DNA from: Polyangium jinanense
GTDB lineage: Bacteria > Myxococcota > Polyangia > Polyangiales > Polyangiaceae
Length of the DNA: 64,000 bases
NCBI RefSeq assembly: GCF_028435365.1
Contig: NZ_JAGTJJ010000049.1
Location: 22,506-86,505 of the forward strand
Direction of reading: 5' to 3'
Positions within the stretch are counted from its first letter, which is position 1, and every line of letters starts with the position of its first letter. This document shows positions 7,083 through 16,061 of the stretch, in pieces. The translations under genes were made by a program, and so were the position numbers. The notes below the pieces were generated by a model. It ran no database searches and was not told the origin of the DNA. It saw only the letters and a program-made list of their open reading frames with translations.

Positions 7083-9671
7083 TCAACGTCGACACACCTC
7101 CTCGCGTGTCGCATCGCACCCGGGATGACCGATCCGCTCCCGCAAAACGAGCGCCTCTTCGAGATACCGCTTGCCAATCTCCGCTACGCCCACGCTCGAA
7201 AGACAGAGCCCAGCCCAATGCAAAACGTCCGCGCGCCCCCAGGCGTCCTCGACAAGCACCCGGTCGGGCGCGTCCTTGGCCCGCACCGTCATCCCGTCGT
7301 CACCCCGCGCGAGCGCGATTTCGAGCCCGAGCGCGAGGAGCCGCGCCCGGAACAAACCGAGCCCACATGCCTCCGCGAGTTGCTCCCCCGCGAGCGCCTC
7401 CCGCGCCGCCTCGAACAACGCCCCTCGCGCGAGCGCGAGCCGCGCCGTCAGCTCGTGCACGCGCGCTGCCATTTCCACTTCCCCGGAGACGGCGACCCAC
7501 GCCCGCGCCGCCGCGAGCCGACGCGACGCCTCCGCCGGATCCTCGTCCACCACGGCGAGCCCGAGCAGCACGTGCCCCTGCGCCGCGTGCCCGGCCCAGC
7601 CGAGGCGCTCGCAGGCGGCGACGTTCGCCTCGGTCATCTGCACGGCCTCCGCCCGCTGCCCGAGCGCGAAGAGGTGCTCCGCCTCCCAGAGCCCTCGCCG
7701 CGCCACACGCGCATCCCCCATCGCCGCGAGCCGCGAAAAACCCGCGCGCGCGGCTTCGATGTCCCCGAGGTCGTGCGCGATCGACGCGTAAAGCGCGATT
7801 CCTCGGGCCATGTGCGCGCCGAGGCCGGCCGACTCCGCGATAACGAGCGACCGCGACGCATGCGCCCGCGCCGCCGAAAGCGTTCCGGCGAGCCGCTCCG
7901 TGTATGCCAACGTGCGCATACCTGTAACGAGGTGTGATAGCTCGGACGCCCCTTCGATCAGCGTGTTGTGCTCCTCGTAGGAACGCCTGGCGAACGCGAG
8001 ATCCCCGAGCGCTCCCGCATACAGCCCGCGCTCGTAGAGCAACGCGAGACGATAGCTCCATGCAAGCGAGGCGGCGGGTGATCCCGGATTGGTTGTCTCG
8101 CCAAACATTCGTAAAATTCGTGCACCACGACTCATTTCTCCGAGCACAAGTCCGAGGTGCGAGAAACCGCCTAGCGTTTGCGAATACACCCTGTATGCCT
8201 CGGTCGGCTGGCCCGCAGCAAGGAGGGTCCGGAGAACGTCTTCGATGGCGTCGAGGCGGCCGCGGTCCCGGGGTTTTTGCCGGGGCGCGAAGATCAAGGT
8301 GCCCTCGGAAGGCGGGCTCATCGCCGCCTGCACGGCCGAGGGCGAGACCGGGAGCAATCCGCGGAAATGGTCCCGGACGAACGGGTGCGACGACCAACGC
8401 GGCGGCTCACCGCCGGCGCGGAACACGAGCCCGAGCCGTTCGAGACGGGCGAGCGCGCGGCGAAGGCTCTCGGCGGAGGCTCCTGCGAGCGCGCCCGCGA
8501 CACGGGGGGAAGCGGAGGCGAGCGCGAGGAGCGCGTCCTCGTCGGCGCCGGCCGACAGCACGGAGAGGCGCGCGAGGAGATCCCGCTCGGCATCGGGCAA
8601 CGCGGCCGCATACGCCGAGAGGACCCGGGCGAGGCGCCGCGCCAGCGGATCGTCGCGCGCGGCCTCGGCGAGATCGAGCGGATCGAGCGGGCGCAAATCG
8701 CCGCCGAGAAACGCCCCCGCATACGAGCCCGCCACCGCGAGCGAGAGCGCATGCCCGCCCGAGGCACGAACGACCCGCGCGAGCGCCTCGCCATCCGCGT
8801 CCGCGCCCCACGACCGGAGCAAACGCGCGGCGTCGGTCGGCGGGAGCGGCCCGAGCTGCACGGTGCGCGCGCCCGCGTCTGCCCAGGGCGCGAGGTCCCC
8901 CAGCAAAAACCGCGATGTGACGAGCGCCCGCGCCGCCCCGAGCCCTCGAGCGAGCGCGACGAGCAGGCGCCGCACCAGCGGATCTTCGAGCTCGCCGTGC
9001 GCGCGCGAGGCCCCGCCCGAGGCTTGCACCGTCTCCAGCCCATCGAGCACGAGCAAATGCGGCGGCCCGCTCCCGAGCGCGAGGAGCAGCTTCTCCAGCC
9101 GCTCCCCGGCCTGCGCCTCCGCCCCCGCGAAATACCGCACGGCGTGGGCCAGAAATGCCTCCGTGCGCTCGTCATCGTAAAAACTCCATACGAAGAGCCC
9201 GCCGTGCCGCGGCGCATCACCGATCCGCGTCACGAGCCGCTCGGCGATGGCCGTCTTCCCCGCGCCGCCCACGCCCACGAGCGCGACCACGCCCGGCGTC
9301 TGGCCTTTCTCGGGCGCCGAAGCCCATGCCCACAGCTCGTCGAGGATCTCCTCGCGCCCCACGAAATGCGGCGCGCGCTGGAGCGTGTGCACGTGCTCGG
9401 GCGGAAAAAGCTTCGGCGCGGGCGCGGGAGGCTCGGGCGCGGCGTCGATCACCAGGTCCGCGGCGGCGATCCCGAGCTCGGCGGAGAGCCGTTCGATGAG
9501 CTTTCGCCGGGCGGGTTGCCGGATGGAAAAGCCGCCCTCGTTGACCTCGCCGGATTCGTACCGGCGGTACGTGCGCACGTCCACGCCGACCGAGGCAGCG
9601 AGCTCCTCCTGGGTGAGCTCGAGCTCGAGGCGTGCCCGCAGCAAGGCCTCGTGGTTGAACCGCTGCGCCAT
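7083..9671 (-). CDS. HTH-STAND ATPase with TPR-like tail
   Basis: 862 residues. Residues 10-45 form an XRE-type helix-turn-helix (LTQEELAASVGVDVRTYRRYESGEV). A P-loop NTPase of the STAND/NB-ARC type follows, with Walker A GVGGAGKT at 133-140 and a Walker B-like strand LLVLDGLETVQ. The C-terminal half is Ala/Leu-rich, with helical pairs typical of tetratricopeptide repeats. This is a single-chain signal-transducing ATPase in which the TPR part normally senses a ligand or partner and the NTPase switches the DNA-binding or effector part. The start at 9671 is the first ATG, just before the HTH; a GTG at 9716 would extend it. Related proteins serve as transcriptional regulators or, with other effector domains, in antiphage defence. 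A regulatory role is more likely here because the effector is DNA-binding. Confidence 0.75.
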   Translation of the reverse strand: MAQRFNHEALLRARLELELTQEELAASVGVDVRTYRRYESGEVNEGGFSIRQPARRKLIERLSAELGIAAADLVIDAAPEPPAPAPKLFPPEHVHTLQRAPHFVGREEILDELWAWASAPEKGQTPGVVALVGVGGAGKTAIAERLVTRIGDAPRHGGLFVWSFYDDERTEAFLAHAVRYFAGAEAQAGERLEKLLLALGSGPPHLLVLDGLETVQASGGASRAHGELEDPLVRRLLVALARGLGAARALVTSRFLLGDLAPWADAGARTVQLGPLPPTDAARLLRSWGADADGEALARVVRASGGHALSLAVAGSYAGAFLGGDLRPLDPLDLAEAARDDPLARRLARVLSAYAAALPDAERDLLARLSVLSAGADEDALLALASASPRVAGALAGASAESLRRALARLERLGLVFRAGGEPPRWSSHPFVRDHFRGLLPVSPSAVQAAMSPPSEGTLIFAPRQKPRDRGRLDAIEDVLRTLLAAGQPTEAYRVYSQTLGGFSHLGLVLGEMSRGARILRMFGETTNPGSPAASLAWSYRLALLYERGLYAGALGDLAFARRSYEEHNTLIEGASELSHLVTGMRTLAYTERLAGTLSAARAHASRSLVIAESAGLGAHMARGIALYASIAHDLGDIEAARAGFSRLAAMGDARVARRGLWEAEHLFALGQRAEAVQMTEANVAACERLGWAGHAAQGHVLLGLAVVDEDPAEASRRLAAARAWVAVSGEVEMAARVHELTARLALARGALFEAAREALAGEQLAEACGLGLFRARLLALGLEIALARGDDGMTVRAKDAPDRVLVEDAWGRADVLHWAGLCLSSVGVAEIGKRYLEEALVLRERIGHPGCDATREEVCRR

Positions 9672-9787
9672 TCGATTCGCCTGCGCATCATCCTTCCGGC
9701 GGGCCGTCCTGTCCACCGCCGGCCCCGCCCGGTTCCTGCCCGGTTCTGCCCTGTTCAGCCGCCCGGCGCGGCCGCATGGTGTCCGGC

Positions 9788-10366
9788 ATGAACGCCATCG
9801 AGAAACGCCGGCTCGCGACCGGCAAGGAGCTCTTCACGCTCTCGAACGTCCTCGCCCCCGCCGAGTGCGACGACCTCATCCGGCGCGCCGAGGCCCACGG
9901 CTTCACGGACGCGCCGATCACGGTGGGCCCGAACAAGTTCGTGATGGCGAAGGACGTCCGCAACAACCGGCGCGTGATGCAGGACGACCCGGCCCTCGCG
10001 GCCGAGCTCTGGCCGCGGGTCGCGGCGCACGTGCCGGCAGAGCTCGGCGCGTATCGCCCCGTGGGGCTCAACGAGCGATTCCGGTATTACCGCTACACGC
10101 CGGGCCAGCAATTCGACTGGCACCGGGACGGCGCGTTCCTCCGCACGCCGGAGGAGCAGAGCCTCTTGACGTTGATATTTTACCTCAATGAAGACTGCGT
10201 CGGCGGGACGACCGATTTCATGTACGTGACCGACGACGAGATCCGCGTGGAGCCGCGGCGCGGAATGGCGCTCGTGTTCTCGCACTCGCTGTACCACCGA
10301 GGAGCGCCGGTGATCGAGGGGACGAAATACGTGCTCCGGACGGATGTGATGTATCGGCGGGGGTGA
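9788..10366 (+). CDS. 2OG-Fe(II) oxygenase, prolyl 4-hydroxylase type
   Basis: 192 residues. The iron-binding triad is visible as His112-x-Asp114 (WHRD) and His170 (SLYHRG), with Arg184 (YVLRTDV) positioned to bind 2-oxoglutarate. The protein therefore belongs to the small stand-alone 2OG-Fe(II) dioxygenases of the prolyl hydroxylase-like family, which hydroxylate protein side chains or small molecules using O2 and 2-oxoglutarate. There is no signal peptide, so it acts in the cytoplasm. The start ATG at 9788 is preferred over an ATG at 9776 because the family alignment begins close to it, although neither has a clear ribosome site. It is divergent from the HTH-STAND gene across about 115 bases and might be its target. 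The substrate is unknown. Confidence 0.85.
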   Translation: MNAIEKRRLATGKELFTLSNVLAPAECDDLIRRAEAHGFTDAPITVGPNKFVMAKDVRNNRRVMQDDPALAAELWPRVAAHVPAELGAYRPVGLNERFRYYRYTPGQQFDWHRDGAFLRTPEEQSLLTLIFYLNEDCVGGTTDFMYVTDDEIRVEPRRGMALVFSHSLYHRGAPVIEGTKYVLRTDVMYRRG

Positions 10367-10369
10367 GGG

Positions 10370-10951
10370 TCAAGGGGTGGGCGGACGAGGCGTCCAGAGC
10401 AGGGAAAGATCGATTTCAATCGCTTCGAACGGCTCGGCGCGGACGCGCACATCCCCGTCAAATGTCGCCGCGACAACCCATAACTTGCCTTCGAGCCGGT
10501 AGACCTCGAGCGTCTGCAACTCTGGGTCGATGATCCAATAATGGCGGACGCCGTGGTGAGCGTAAAGCCTGAGCTTTGCTGTCCGATCGGAGCGAGCCGT
10601 GCTCGGCGAGAGAATCTCGCAAACCCAGTCCGGGGCCACGAGGAACGGGCCCTCGTGCGGCTCCTCGAAGCGCTCGATCCGCCAGCCTGCCAGATCGGGT
10701 ACGCGGATCTCTTCCCCGAACCGGATACGGGGCTCCGGGCGAATCTCCCACCCGCCTGGCCCCCCTTCGCCCAGGTCGAAGGCGCCGCCAATCTTCGCAT
10801 GCAGCTTCGCCTGCGCCCGCCCGTGCGGCGGGCTCGGGCGAGGCAGGAGGACGATCTCCCCCCCAACGATCTCCCCGACAACCCCCTCGGGCAAATCCGC
10901 CAGGTCTTCCCAGGTCTTCGGACGTTTCGACGCGCGAGCCGGATCCGACAT
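10370..10951 (-). CDS. Uma2 family (DUF820) restriction-endonuclease-fold protein
   Basis: 193 residues matching the Uma2/DUF820 pattern. An N-terminal helix-strand with GEIVGGEIV is followed by PDLAGW, a core VAPDWVCEILSPSTARSDRTAK, and YWIIDPELQTLEVYRLEG. The PD...E.LS block contains acidic residues of a PD-(D/E)XK-like fold. Such genes are widespread in cyanobacteria and myxobacteria as single copies; nuclease activity is inferred from fold only. It is the last gene on the minus strand after the kinase operon, 19 bases downstream of the beta-helix lipoprotein, and its stop is 3 bases from the convergent oxygenase stop. Confidence 0.85.
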   Translation of the reverse strand: MSDPARASKRPKTWEDLADLPEGVVGEIVGGEIVLLPRPSPPHGRAQAKLHAKIGGAFDLGEGGPGGWEIRPEPRIRFGEEIRVPDLAGWRIERFEEPHEGPFLVAPDWVCEILSPSTARSDRTAKLRLYAHHGVRHYWIIDPELQTLEVYRLEGKLWVVAATFDGDVRVRAEPFEAIEIDLSLLWTPRPPTP

Positions 10952-10970
10952 GCCCGCATTCTACCACGTC

Positions 10971-12263
10971 TCACCGATCCGGAAAGGCCGTCCACCCCTC
11001 GAAATCCGGGCACACCTCGCCGCAGGCGCCCACGAAGAGCGCGGTCGGATCGAAAAACCCGTCGTCCGGCGGCGCAATCGCTCCCGAAAGCCCCTTCGCC
11101 CCGCTCACGAGCGACAGATACACCGGGCCGTTCGTGAACAGCGGCAAACCACTCTCGTCCGGCGTCAGAGCGCGATTGTTCCGCACCGGCTCCGTGGCCC
11201 AGTCCGACTCCGCGAACTCAGCCTCGCCGTCCTCGAAATTGTCGTCGTTCGCGAAGATCGAATGGCGAATGTCGAGCAGCCCCGCGTTCGCATTCTCGTG
11301 CGTCGGCGTCTCGTCGATGGCCAGGCCCGTGTCCCCCGCGTTCGCCACGAGCATGTCGAACATCCGCCCGCGCGTCCCGCCCCGCAGCTTCACGTTCGGC
11401 CCGAACTGGTCGGCCATTCCCACGAGCGTCACGTTGTACAGCAAAGGATCCGAAGGCGCCGATCCCGCGCCGTCGACCTCGGAATCGCTCGTGCCCTGAC
11501 CGGCCTGGATGCCCGTGTCGCCCTGCATGTCGCCCATCACGACGCCGATGAATTGACCCTTGCCACGCCAGCCGAGCGCCCAGTCGAAGCCGTCGTCCTC
11601 GTACCCCGTGACGAGGATGTGCTTCACCGACACCGTCCCGCCCCGCAGATCGATGGCGTCGTCTTCGGTGCGGTGCACCTGCACGTGCTCGACGACCGTG
11701 CCGCTCCCGACGCCCTCCAGGCGGAACCCGCCCGGCGAGCCAGAAAGGCCGTCGTTCCGGCCCGCAAACTCGATCCGCACGAACTGGAGCTCGCCGCTGC
11801 TATCGTCCTCCGCCGTCCCGCCGCAGGTGGCATTGATGCCGGGAGGAAGGACATCGAGCTTTCGGCCGCTGGGCGCGCCATTGATCGGGGCGCGCCCACA
11901 GAGGATGACGCCGCGCCAATCCCCGTCGGAGCGCTCGGTCGCCGCGCTCGTGAACACGATCGGCGCCTCCTTCGTGCCGCGCGCGACGATCCGCGCGCCT
12001 GGCCTCACGAGGATCCCGCCCTCCGTGTGGGCGAGGATCCGCGTGCCCGGCTCGATCGTGAGCGTCGTGCCCGACTCGACCACCACGTATCCCGTCAGGA
12101 TCGTGGTCTGATCCGCATACCACGTCGTATCCTTGCGAATCGAGCCGGAGACCTCGATGCTCGGGCGCAACACGCCCTCCTCGATGCCAAAAACCGAGGC
12201 GCAACCCGTCGCGCCCGCGAGCGCCCCGAGGACGAGAACAAGGTTGGCAGGACGAACGCGCAT
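10971..12263 (-). CDS. Lipoprotein with predicted parallel beta-helix
   Basis: 430 residues. The N-terminal signal ends in AGATGC, a standard lipobox. The mature part begins with a TLTIEPGTRILAHTEGGILVRPGARIVARGT pattern of short hydrophobic strands with turns, and continues with hydrophobic/Gly periodicity (VEHVQVHRTEDDAIDLRGGTVS), as expected for right-handed parallel beta-helix proteins of the pectin-lyase type. No catalytic residues are recognisable. Translation starts with ATG at 12263, overlapping the upstream gene stop by one base (TGATG), so coupling to the TPR membrane protein and kinase is strong. A surface scaffold or polysaccharide-binding role is plausible but unproven. Confidence 0.8.
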   Translation of the reverse strand: MRVRPANLVLVLGALAGATGCASVFGIEEGVLRPSIEVSGSIRKDTTWYADQTTILTGYVVVESGTTLTIEPGTRILAHTEGGILVRPGARIVARGTKEAPIVFTSAATERSDGDWRGVILCGRAPINGAPSGRKLDVLPPGINATCGGTAEDDSSGELQFVRIEFAGRNDGLSGSPGGFRLEGVGSGTVVEHVQVHRTEDDAIDLRGGTVSVKHILVTGYEDDGFDWALGWRGKGQFIGVVMGDMQGDTGIQAGQGTSDSEVDGAGSAPSDPLLYNVTLVGMADQFGPNVKLRGGTRGRMFDMLVANAGDTGLAIDETPTHENANAGLLDIRHSIFANDDNFEDGEAEFAESDWATEPVRNNRALTPDESGLPLFTNGPVYLSLVSGAKGLSGAIAPPDDGFFDPTALFVGACGEVCPDFEGWTAFPDR

Positions 12264-13276
12264 CAAAAGCTCCCTCGCGCGAAGATCCCCCCGGGTCCGA
12301 GCGTCAAGGTCACGCTCGCCTTGGGCGCCGCATCCGACGGCCCCCGCGTCGCGAGCGAGACGACGAAAAGCGCGGCGCCCGCGGCCGTGAGGACCGCGCC
12401 AGGCACGAAGATCGCCGTCCCGACGCCCGCGAGATCCTTGGCGTCCTTCCGAATGGCAACGCCTTCCCGATCACAATACGTGGCGTCGCAGAAAGGCGCC
12501 GCCTCGTCGAACCGCGCGCGCGCCGCGAGCCCCACGCCGAGGGACGCGCCCATCGTGAGCAGGCCCGCCCCACCCGCCGCAATGCCCACGATCCCGAGCG
12601 GCCCGATCCCTTTGGGCTTCGGCCGAGGCGGCGGGGGCGGCGGAGGCGGCGGCAATTTCACGGGCTCGAGCAAGGGCTTCGCCGGCGGCGGCTCGACCTT
12701 CGCGTCTTCGAGCGGCGGCAACATCACGGTCGTCGTCGCGGATCCACGCTCGATCACCACGGATGTCGAATACGGCACTTTCCCCGGCGCGGTCGCCTCG
12801 ATCTTGTACGTGCCCGGATCGATGGGCACGCCGGTGTTCCACAGGACGGACCCTACCTCCAGCCCATCACGACGCACGACGAACCCATCACGCAAAATCG
12901 AATCCGGCACCTCGATGACGAGGCGCGAGAGCTTCGCTTCGAGCGCGTCGGCCCGCGTCCGCCCGATCTTCTCCCGGTCCGGTTGGCCCGCCCGGCGCGC
13001 CGCGTCGGCCGCCTCGCGGAACGTAGCCCACGCGGTCGCGAACTTACCTAGTTTTTCTTGACAATCACCCAGATAAAGCAACGTGCCGATGCCCGAATCG
13101 AGCTTGTGGCTCTCGGCCAGCCGTGGACACGCGTGCTCGTAATCGCCCTTCTCCATGAGGGCGAGCGCCTCCTTGAAGAGGTGTTCGGCCGCGGCCACGT
13201 CGCCCTGCTGGGCAACCCCGGGGCGCGCCCCGCCGAAGAGCGCCACGGCGAGGAAAAACCCGGCGGCGCGTTTCAC
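12263..13276 (-). CDS. TPR/PEGA-like membrane protein of kinase operon
   Basis: 337 residues starting with GTG at 13276, chosen because GGAGG lies 6 bases upstream and a signal peptide follows (ending about GVAQ). Residues about 25-100 contain tetratricopeptide-type helical pairs (AAEHLFKEALALMEKGDYEHA). A PEGA-like beta domain follows (DGFVVRRDGLEVGS...PIDPGTYKIEATAPGK), then a Pro-rich hinge (PPPPPPPPPRPKPKG) and two hydrophobic segments near the C-terminus. This signal-TPR-PEGA-TM layout is common in myxobacteria next to Ser/Thr kinases. It overlaps the kinase stop by 4 bases (GTGA) and its own stop overlaps the next start by one. It may present envelope signals to the kinase. Upstream in-frame sequence overlapping the kinase is not coding. 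Confidence 0.8.
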   Translation of the reverse strand: MKRAAGFFLAVALFGGARPGVAQQGDVAAAEHLFKEALALMEKGDYEHACPRLAESHKLDSGIGTLLYLGDCQEKLGKFATAWATFREAADAARRAGQPDREKIGRTRADALEAKLSRLVIEVPDSILRDGFVVRRDGLEVGSVLWNTGVPIDPGTYKIEATAPGKVPYSTSVVIERGSATTTVMLPPLEDAKVEPPPAKPLLEPVKLPPPPPPPPPRPKPKGIGPLGIVGIAAGGAGLLTMGASLGVGLAARARFDEAAPFCDATYCDREGVAIRKDAKDLAGVGTAIFVPGAVLTAAGAALFVVSLATRGPSDAAPKASVTLTLGPGGIFARGSF

Positions 13277-14787
13277 TTCCGGCCTCCGAAATCGGGGACC
13301 AGTCCGGTCGTGGGGGCCGCGCTCGGCGTCTCGGTCGCCGCAGGCTTCGTCGTGCCGGTCTTCACGGGCGCCGCGACCTTGGGCGCCGCCGCCACGCTCG
13401 CGGAAGGCGCCGCGGACGTGCTCGGGGGCGCGGCGGCCGTCTCCGCGGTCTGCGGGGGCGCGACGGTCGCGCTGGGCGCAGGCGCCAGGGTCACGGCCGG
13501 CGCAGGCGTCTCGATGGCCGGCGGCCGCGGCGGCTCCGCGGTCATGGTTTTCTCCTCGCGGCCCCCGAGCAGCCGCGTCCCCACGATTCCCAGGAGCAAA
13601 GCAACCGCGCCTGTCAGGACGAACCATTTTCCCGACCGATGAGGCGCGCCCATCTGGGTCTGCGACCACGTCGAGGCCGTCTTCCCCATCGCCTGCGTCG
13701 ACAGCCGCTCGCCTCCCCCGCTCGGCCGCGCCCCTTCGCCCGTCGTTCCTCCGGACGAACGTTCCTTTTTCCCGAGCGACGCACCCGTCGTTTGTCCGGG
13801 CGATGGATGACCCGTTTTCCCGGCCGGCGCCTCGGGCGGCAAGCTCTGCGGCGCGCGCGGCCCGGCGAGGTGCGCGTGAATGCGATCGAGCAGCGCCCTC
13901 GACCGCTCGGGCACGAACGGGGCGAGGGCATCCGCGAGCTCGGCCACGCTCTGGAAGCGATCGGCCGGGTCTTTTTGCAAGCAACGCAGCACGACCTCGC
14001 CAAGCTCGGCCGGCAGGTCCTCCCGGCGTTGCCCCGGCGGCTCGGGATCCTCGGTCATCAGCACCATGATGAGCGCGCCGAGCGAATCGGCGACAAACGG
14101 CATCGTCCCGGTGAGCGCCTTGTACAGCACCACGCCAATCGACCAGATGTCGCTGCGCGCGTCGACCTCACGCGCCGCCCGGAACTGCTCGAGCGACATG
14201 TACATCGGCGAGCCGAGTAGCGCGTTGCTACGCGTGAGCGCCGTGCCGTCGAGCGCCGCGGGATCCTGGTGCTTCGCGATTCCGAAATCGAGCACCTTCA
14301 CCGCGGGGCTTCCATCCGCGCGCCGGGTCACGAACAGGTTCGCCGGCTTGATGTCTCGATGCACGATGCCGCGCCCGTGCGCCTCGGCGAGCGCCTCGCA
14401 CGTCTGCAGCACGACCTCGCACGCCTCCTCGATCGGCAGCTTGCCGGCGGCGCGGATCATCTCGTCGAGGTCCTTGCCTTCGAGCAGCTCCATCACGAGG
14501 TACGGCACGCCGTCGTCGAGCGTGCCGAAGTCGAGCATCCGCGTGACGTGCTCGCTCCGGAGCTTCGTCGCGGCCTGCGCCTCACGCAAAAAGCGCTTCT
14601 TGCCGACCTCGTTCTTGGCCGCGGCCTCGAGCATGAACTTGATGGCCACCCGCTGCTCGAGATCCGTGTGCTCGGCGGCGACGACGGCGCCCATGCCGCC
14701 CACGCCGAGCACCCGATCGACACGGTATTTCCCGGCGATCACGTCGCCCGCCCTGACCGGAAGCTCCATCTCGCTGTCGCTACTCAT
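13273..14787 (-). CDS. Hanks-type Ser/Thr protein kinase, membrane-anchored
   Basis: 504 residues. The kinase domain is complete: Gly loop GVGGMGAVV, catalytic Lys50 (VAIK), catalytic loop HRDIKPANLF, metal-binding DFG, and SLE where APE is usual. Behind it is a low-complexity Pro/Ser/Gly linker, one membrane segment (WFVLTGAVALLLGIVGTRLLGG) and a short Ala/Pro-rich extracytoplasmic tail without a recognisable sensor. It belongs to the PknB-like family that phosphorylates Ser/Thr on cytoplasmic targets. It is the first gene of an overlapping three-gene set; the next gene starts inside its stop codon (GTGA). The absence of a folded sensor domain suggests that the co-expressed TPR/PEGA or beta-helix proteins provide the input (inference). 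Confidence 0.9.
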   Translation of the reverse strand: MSSDSEMELPVRAGDVIAGKYRVDRVLGVGGMGAVVAAEHTDLEQRVAIKFMLEAAAKNEVGKKRFLREAQAATKLRSEHVTRMLDFGTLDDGVPYLVMELLEGKDLDEMIRAAGKLPIEEACEVVLQTCEALAEAHGRGIVHRDIKPANLFVTRRADGSPAVKVLDFGIAKHQDPAALDGTALTRSNALLGSPMYMSLEQFRAAREVDARSDIWSIGVVLYKALTGTMPFVADSLGALIMVLMTEDPEPPGQRREDLPAELGEVVLRCLQKDPADRFQSVAELADALAPFVPERSRALLDRIHAHLAGPRAPQSLPPEAPAGKTGHPSPGQTTGASLGKKERSSGGTTGEGARPSGGGERLSTQAMGKTASTWSQTQMGAPHRSGKWFVLTGAVALLLGIVGTRLLGGREEKTMTAEPPRPPAIETPAPAVTLAPAPSATVAPPQTAETAAAPPSTSAAPSASVAAAPKVAAPVKTGTTKPAATETPSAAPTTGLVPDFGGRK

Positions 14788-14817
14788 CGGCCGCGCACGT
14801 CGTCTCGGGGGCCGAGC

Positions 14818-15375
14818 CTATCGAGGAGGCGCCGCGCCGGCAAGCCCTTCGCGCGCCTCCATGAGCGCAAATCCCAGCAAATTCAGCCCTCGCCACGCCC
14901 GAGGGTCCGTCGCTCGCGGATTCGACGCGCCGAGCCCGATCCCCCAGATCGTGTCCCGCGGGCTCGCCTCGACGAGGATCTTCGATCCGGTGCGAAGCAA
15001 CCATTCGCCGAGGGCCGGATTCTGGCCGAACTTCGCGAGGCTCGCCTCCACCACGATCCCGAACCGGTGCTCGCGCCACCGCGCCTCGTCGAAATCACGC
15101 ACCTCGCGCCCGAGCGCCTTCGCCTTGCCCGGATCCTCCGTCGCCAGGATCTTCGCGCGCGTCACTTCGTCCCCGAACAGCCGCGCCTTCTCGGCCATCA
15201 TGAAATGCTCGGCGGCCGCGTACCTCTGCCCGCGCACGACGAACGGCGCGGGATACCATTGGCTCAAAATGAAAGGTCCAAGCGTCCCTTCCTCGCTCGG
15301 CGTATGGCCCCAGAAGAACAGGAATTCGAGCGACTCGCCGCGTTCTTGCCGCGCGATCAGGGTGGCGACGTCCAT
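14818..15375 (-). CDS. NADAR family N-glycosidase-like protein
   Basis: 185 residues that fit the NADAR/YbiA family over the full length. Visible are a FLFFWGHTP start, AAEHFMMAEKA, the FGDEVTRAKILATEDPGKAKALGREV helix region, and IWGIGLGASNP near the C-terminus. Family members act as N-glycosidases on riboflavin-pathway intermediates or as ADP-ribosyl hydrolases, and they often link NAD or ADP-ribose metabolism to defence. The protein is cytoplasmic with no extra domain. It lies upstream of, and on the same strand as, the kinase (30-base gap), so it could be first in that transcript, and it is divergent from the MYXO-CTERM gene. Confidence 0.85.
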   Translation of the reverse strand: MDVATLIARQERGESLEFLFFWGHTPSEEGTLGPFILSQWYPAPFVVRGQRYAAAEHFMMAEKARLFGDEVTRAKILATEDPGKAKALGREVRDFDEARWREHRFGIVVEASLAKFGQNPALGEWLLRTGSKILVEASPRDTIWGIGLGASNPRATDPRAWRGLNLLGFALMEAREGLAGAAPPR

Positions 15376-15503
15376 GGCGGGATTCTAGCCCAACCCATCG
15401 CCGGCAGGGAAGCCTCGACACCATCTCCCCCTTTTCCGCGGCCCGCCGTGGCGGTAGCGTATCCCGCAGACCGGCGAACGACATCGTCGGAGGAGGCTTC
15501 TTC

Positions 15504-16061
15504 ATGCGCACCCGCTTCTTCCTTTTTGCAGCCGCCGCGATGCTTTTTGCGGCCCCCGCGTCCGCGGACGTCCTCTCGGATCCGCCGTCCGACTGCCCCG
15601 AGGGCAGCGTGGGCGAGTTCTGCCACGGACCCCCGCAGTGCGCGCCCCTGTTCTGCGAGACCAACGTCGATTGCAAGGACGGCGCGACGTGCGTCGAAAC
15701 CGAGCTCTGTATCGAGGAGATCGGCTGCTCGGGCGGGTGGATCGGCGACGGCGCGCCCCCGCTCGAGATCAACGTGCTCGGCGCCTGCGACGCGGCCAGC
15801 GCCTGCCCGCTCGGCGGCACATGTTCACCCCTCAAGGTCTGCGTCGGCGGCTCGGGCGCGGGCTCGGGCAGCGGCGCAGGCGCGGGCAGCGGCGCCGGGA
15901 GCGGCGCGGGCGCAGGGAATGGCGATAGCGGCGACGACGACATCGCGGTGACGGGATGCGCGTGCAGCGCGGTCGGCGACCGCGCCGCGCCGTGGCTCGG
16001 GCTCGCCATGGTCGCCGTGGGCACGGGGATCGCCGCGGCGCGAAGGCGGCGGGCGCGTTAA
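15504..16061 (+). CDS. MYXO-CTERM-like sorted, Cys-rich surface protein
   Basis: 185 residues: a cleavable signal peptide (MRTRFF... ASAD), a Cys-rich domain with short CxxxxC pairs, a Gly/Ser/Ala linker, and a C-terminal tail made of a Cys-containing motif (GCACSAVGD), a hydrophobic helix and an Arg cluster (AARRRRAR). This tripartite end is the MYXO-CTERM sorting pattern, in which a myxosortase is thought to process the protein at the Cys for outer-surface attachment. GGAGG lies about 10 bases before the ATG. Its TAA stop shares the TTAA palindrome with the stop of the convergent signal peptidase gene. The function of the ectodomain is unknown. Confidence 0.8.
   Translation: MRTRFFLFAAAAMLFAAPASADVLSDPPSDCPEGSVGEFCHGPPQCAPLFCETNVDCKDGATCVETELCIEEIGCSGGWIGDGAPPLEINVLGACDAASACPLGGTCSPLKVCVGGSGAGSGSGAGAGSGAGSGAGAGNGDSGDDDIAVTGCACSAVGDRAAPWLGLAMVAVGTGIAAARRRRAR

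Noticed and set aside
13057..13062. TTGACA promoter-like hexamer on the plus strand
   Set aside because: It lies inside the TPR/PEGA coding sequence on the opposite strand and drives no gene.
13277..13984. Extension of the TPR/PEGA protein into the kinase gene
   Set aside because: The signal peptide begins at the GTG at 13276, preceded by GGAGG; the upstream sequence encodes the kinase in another frame.
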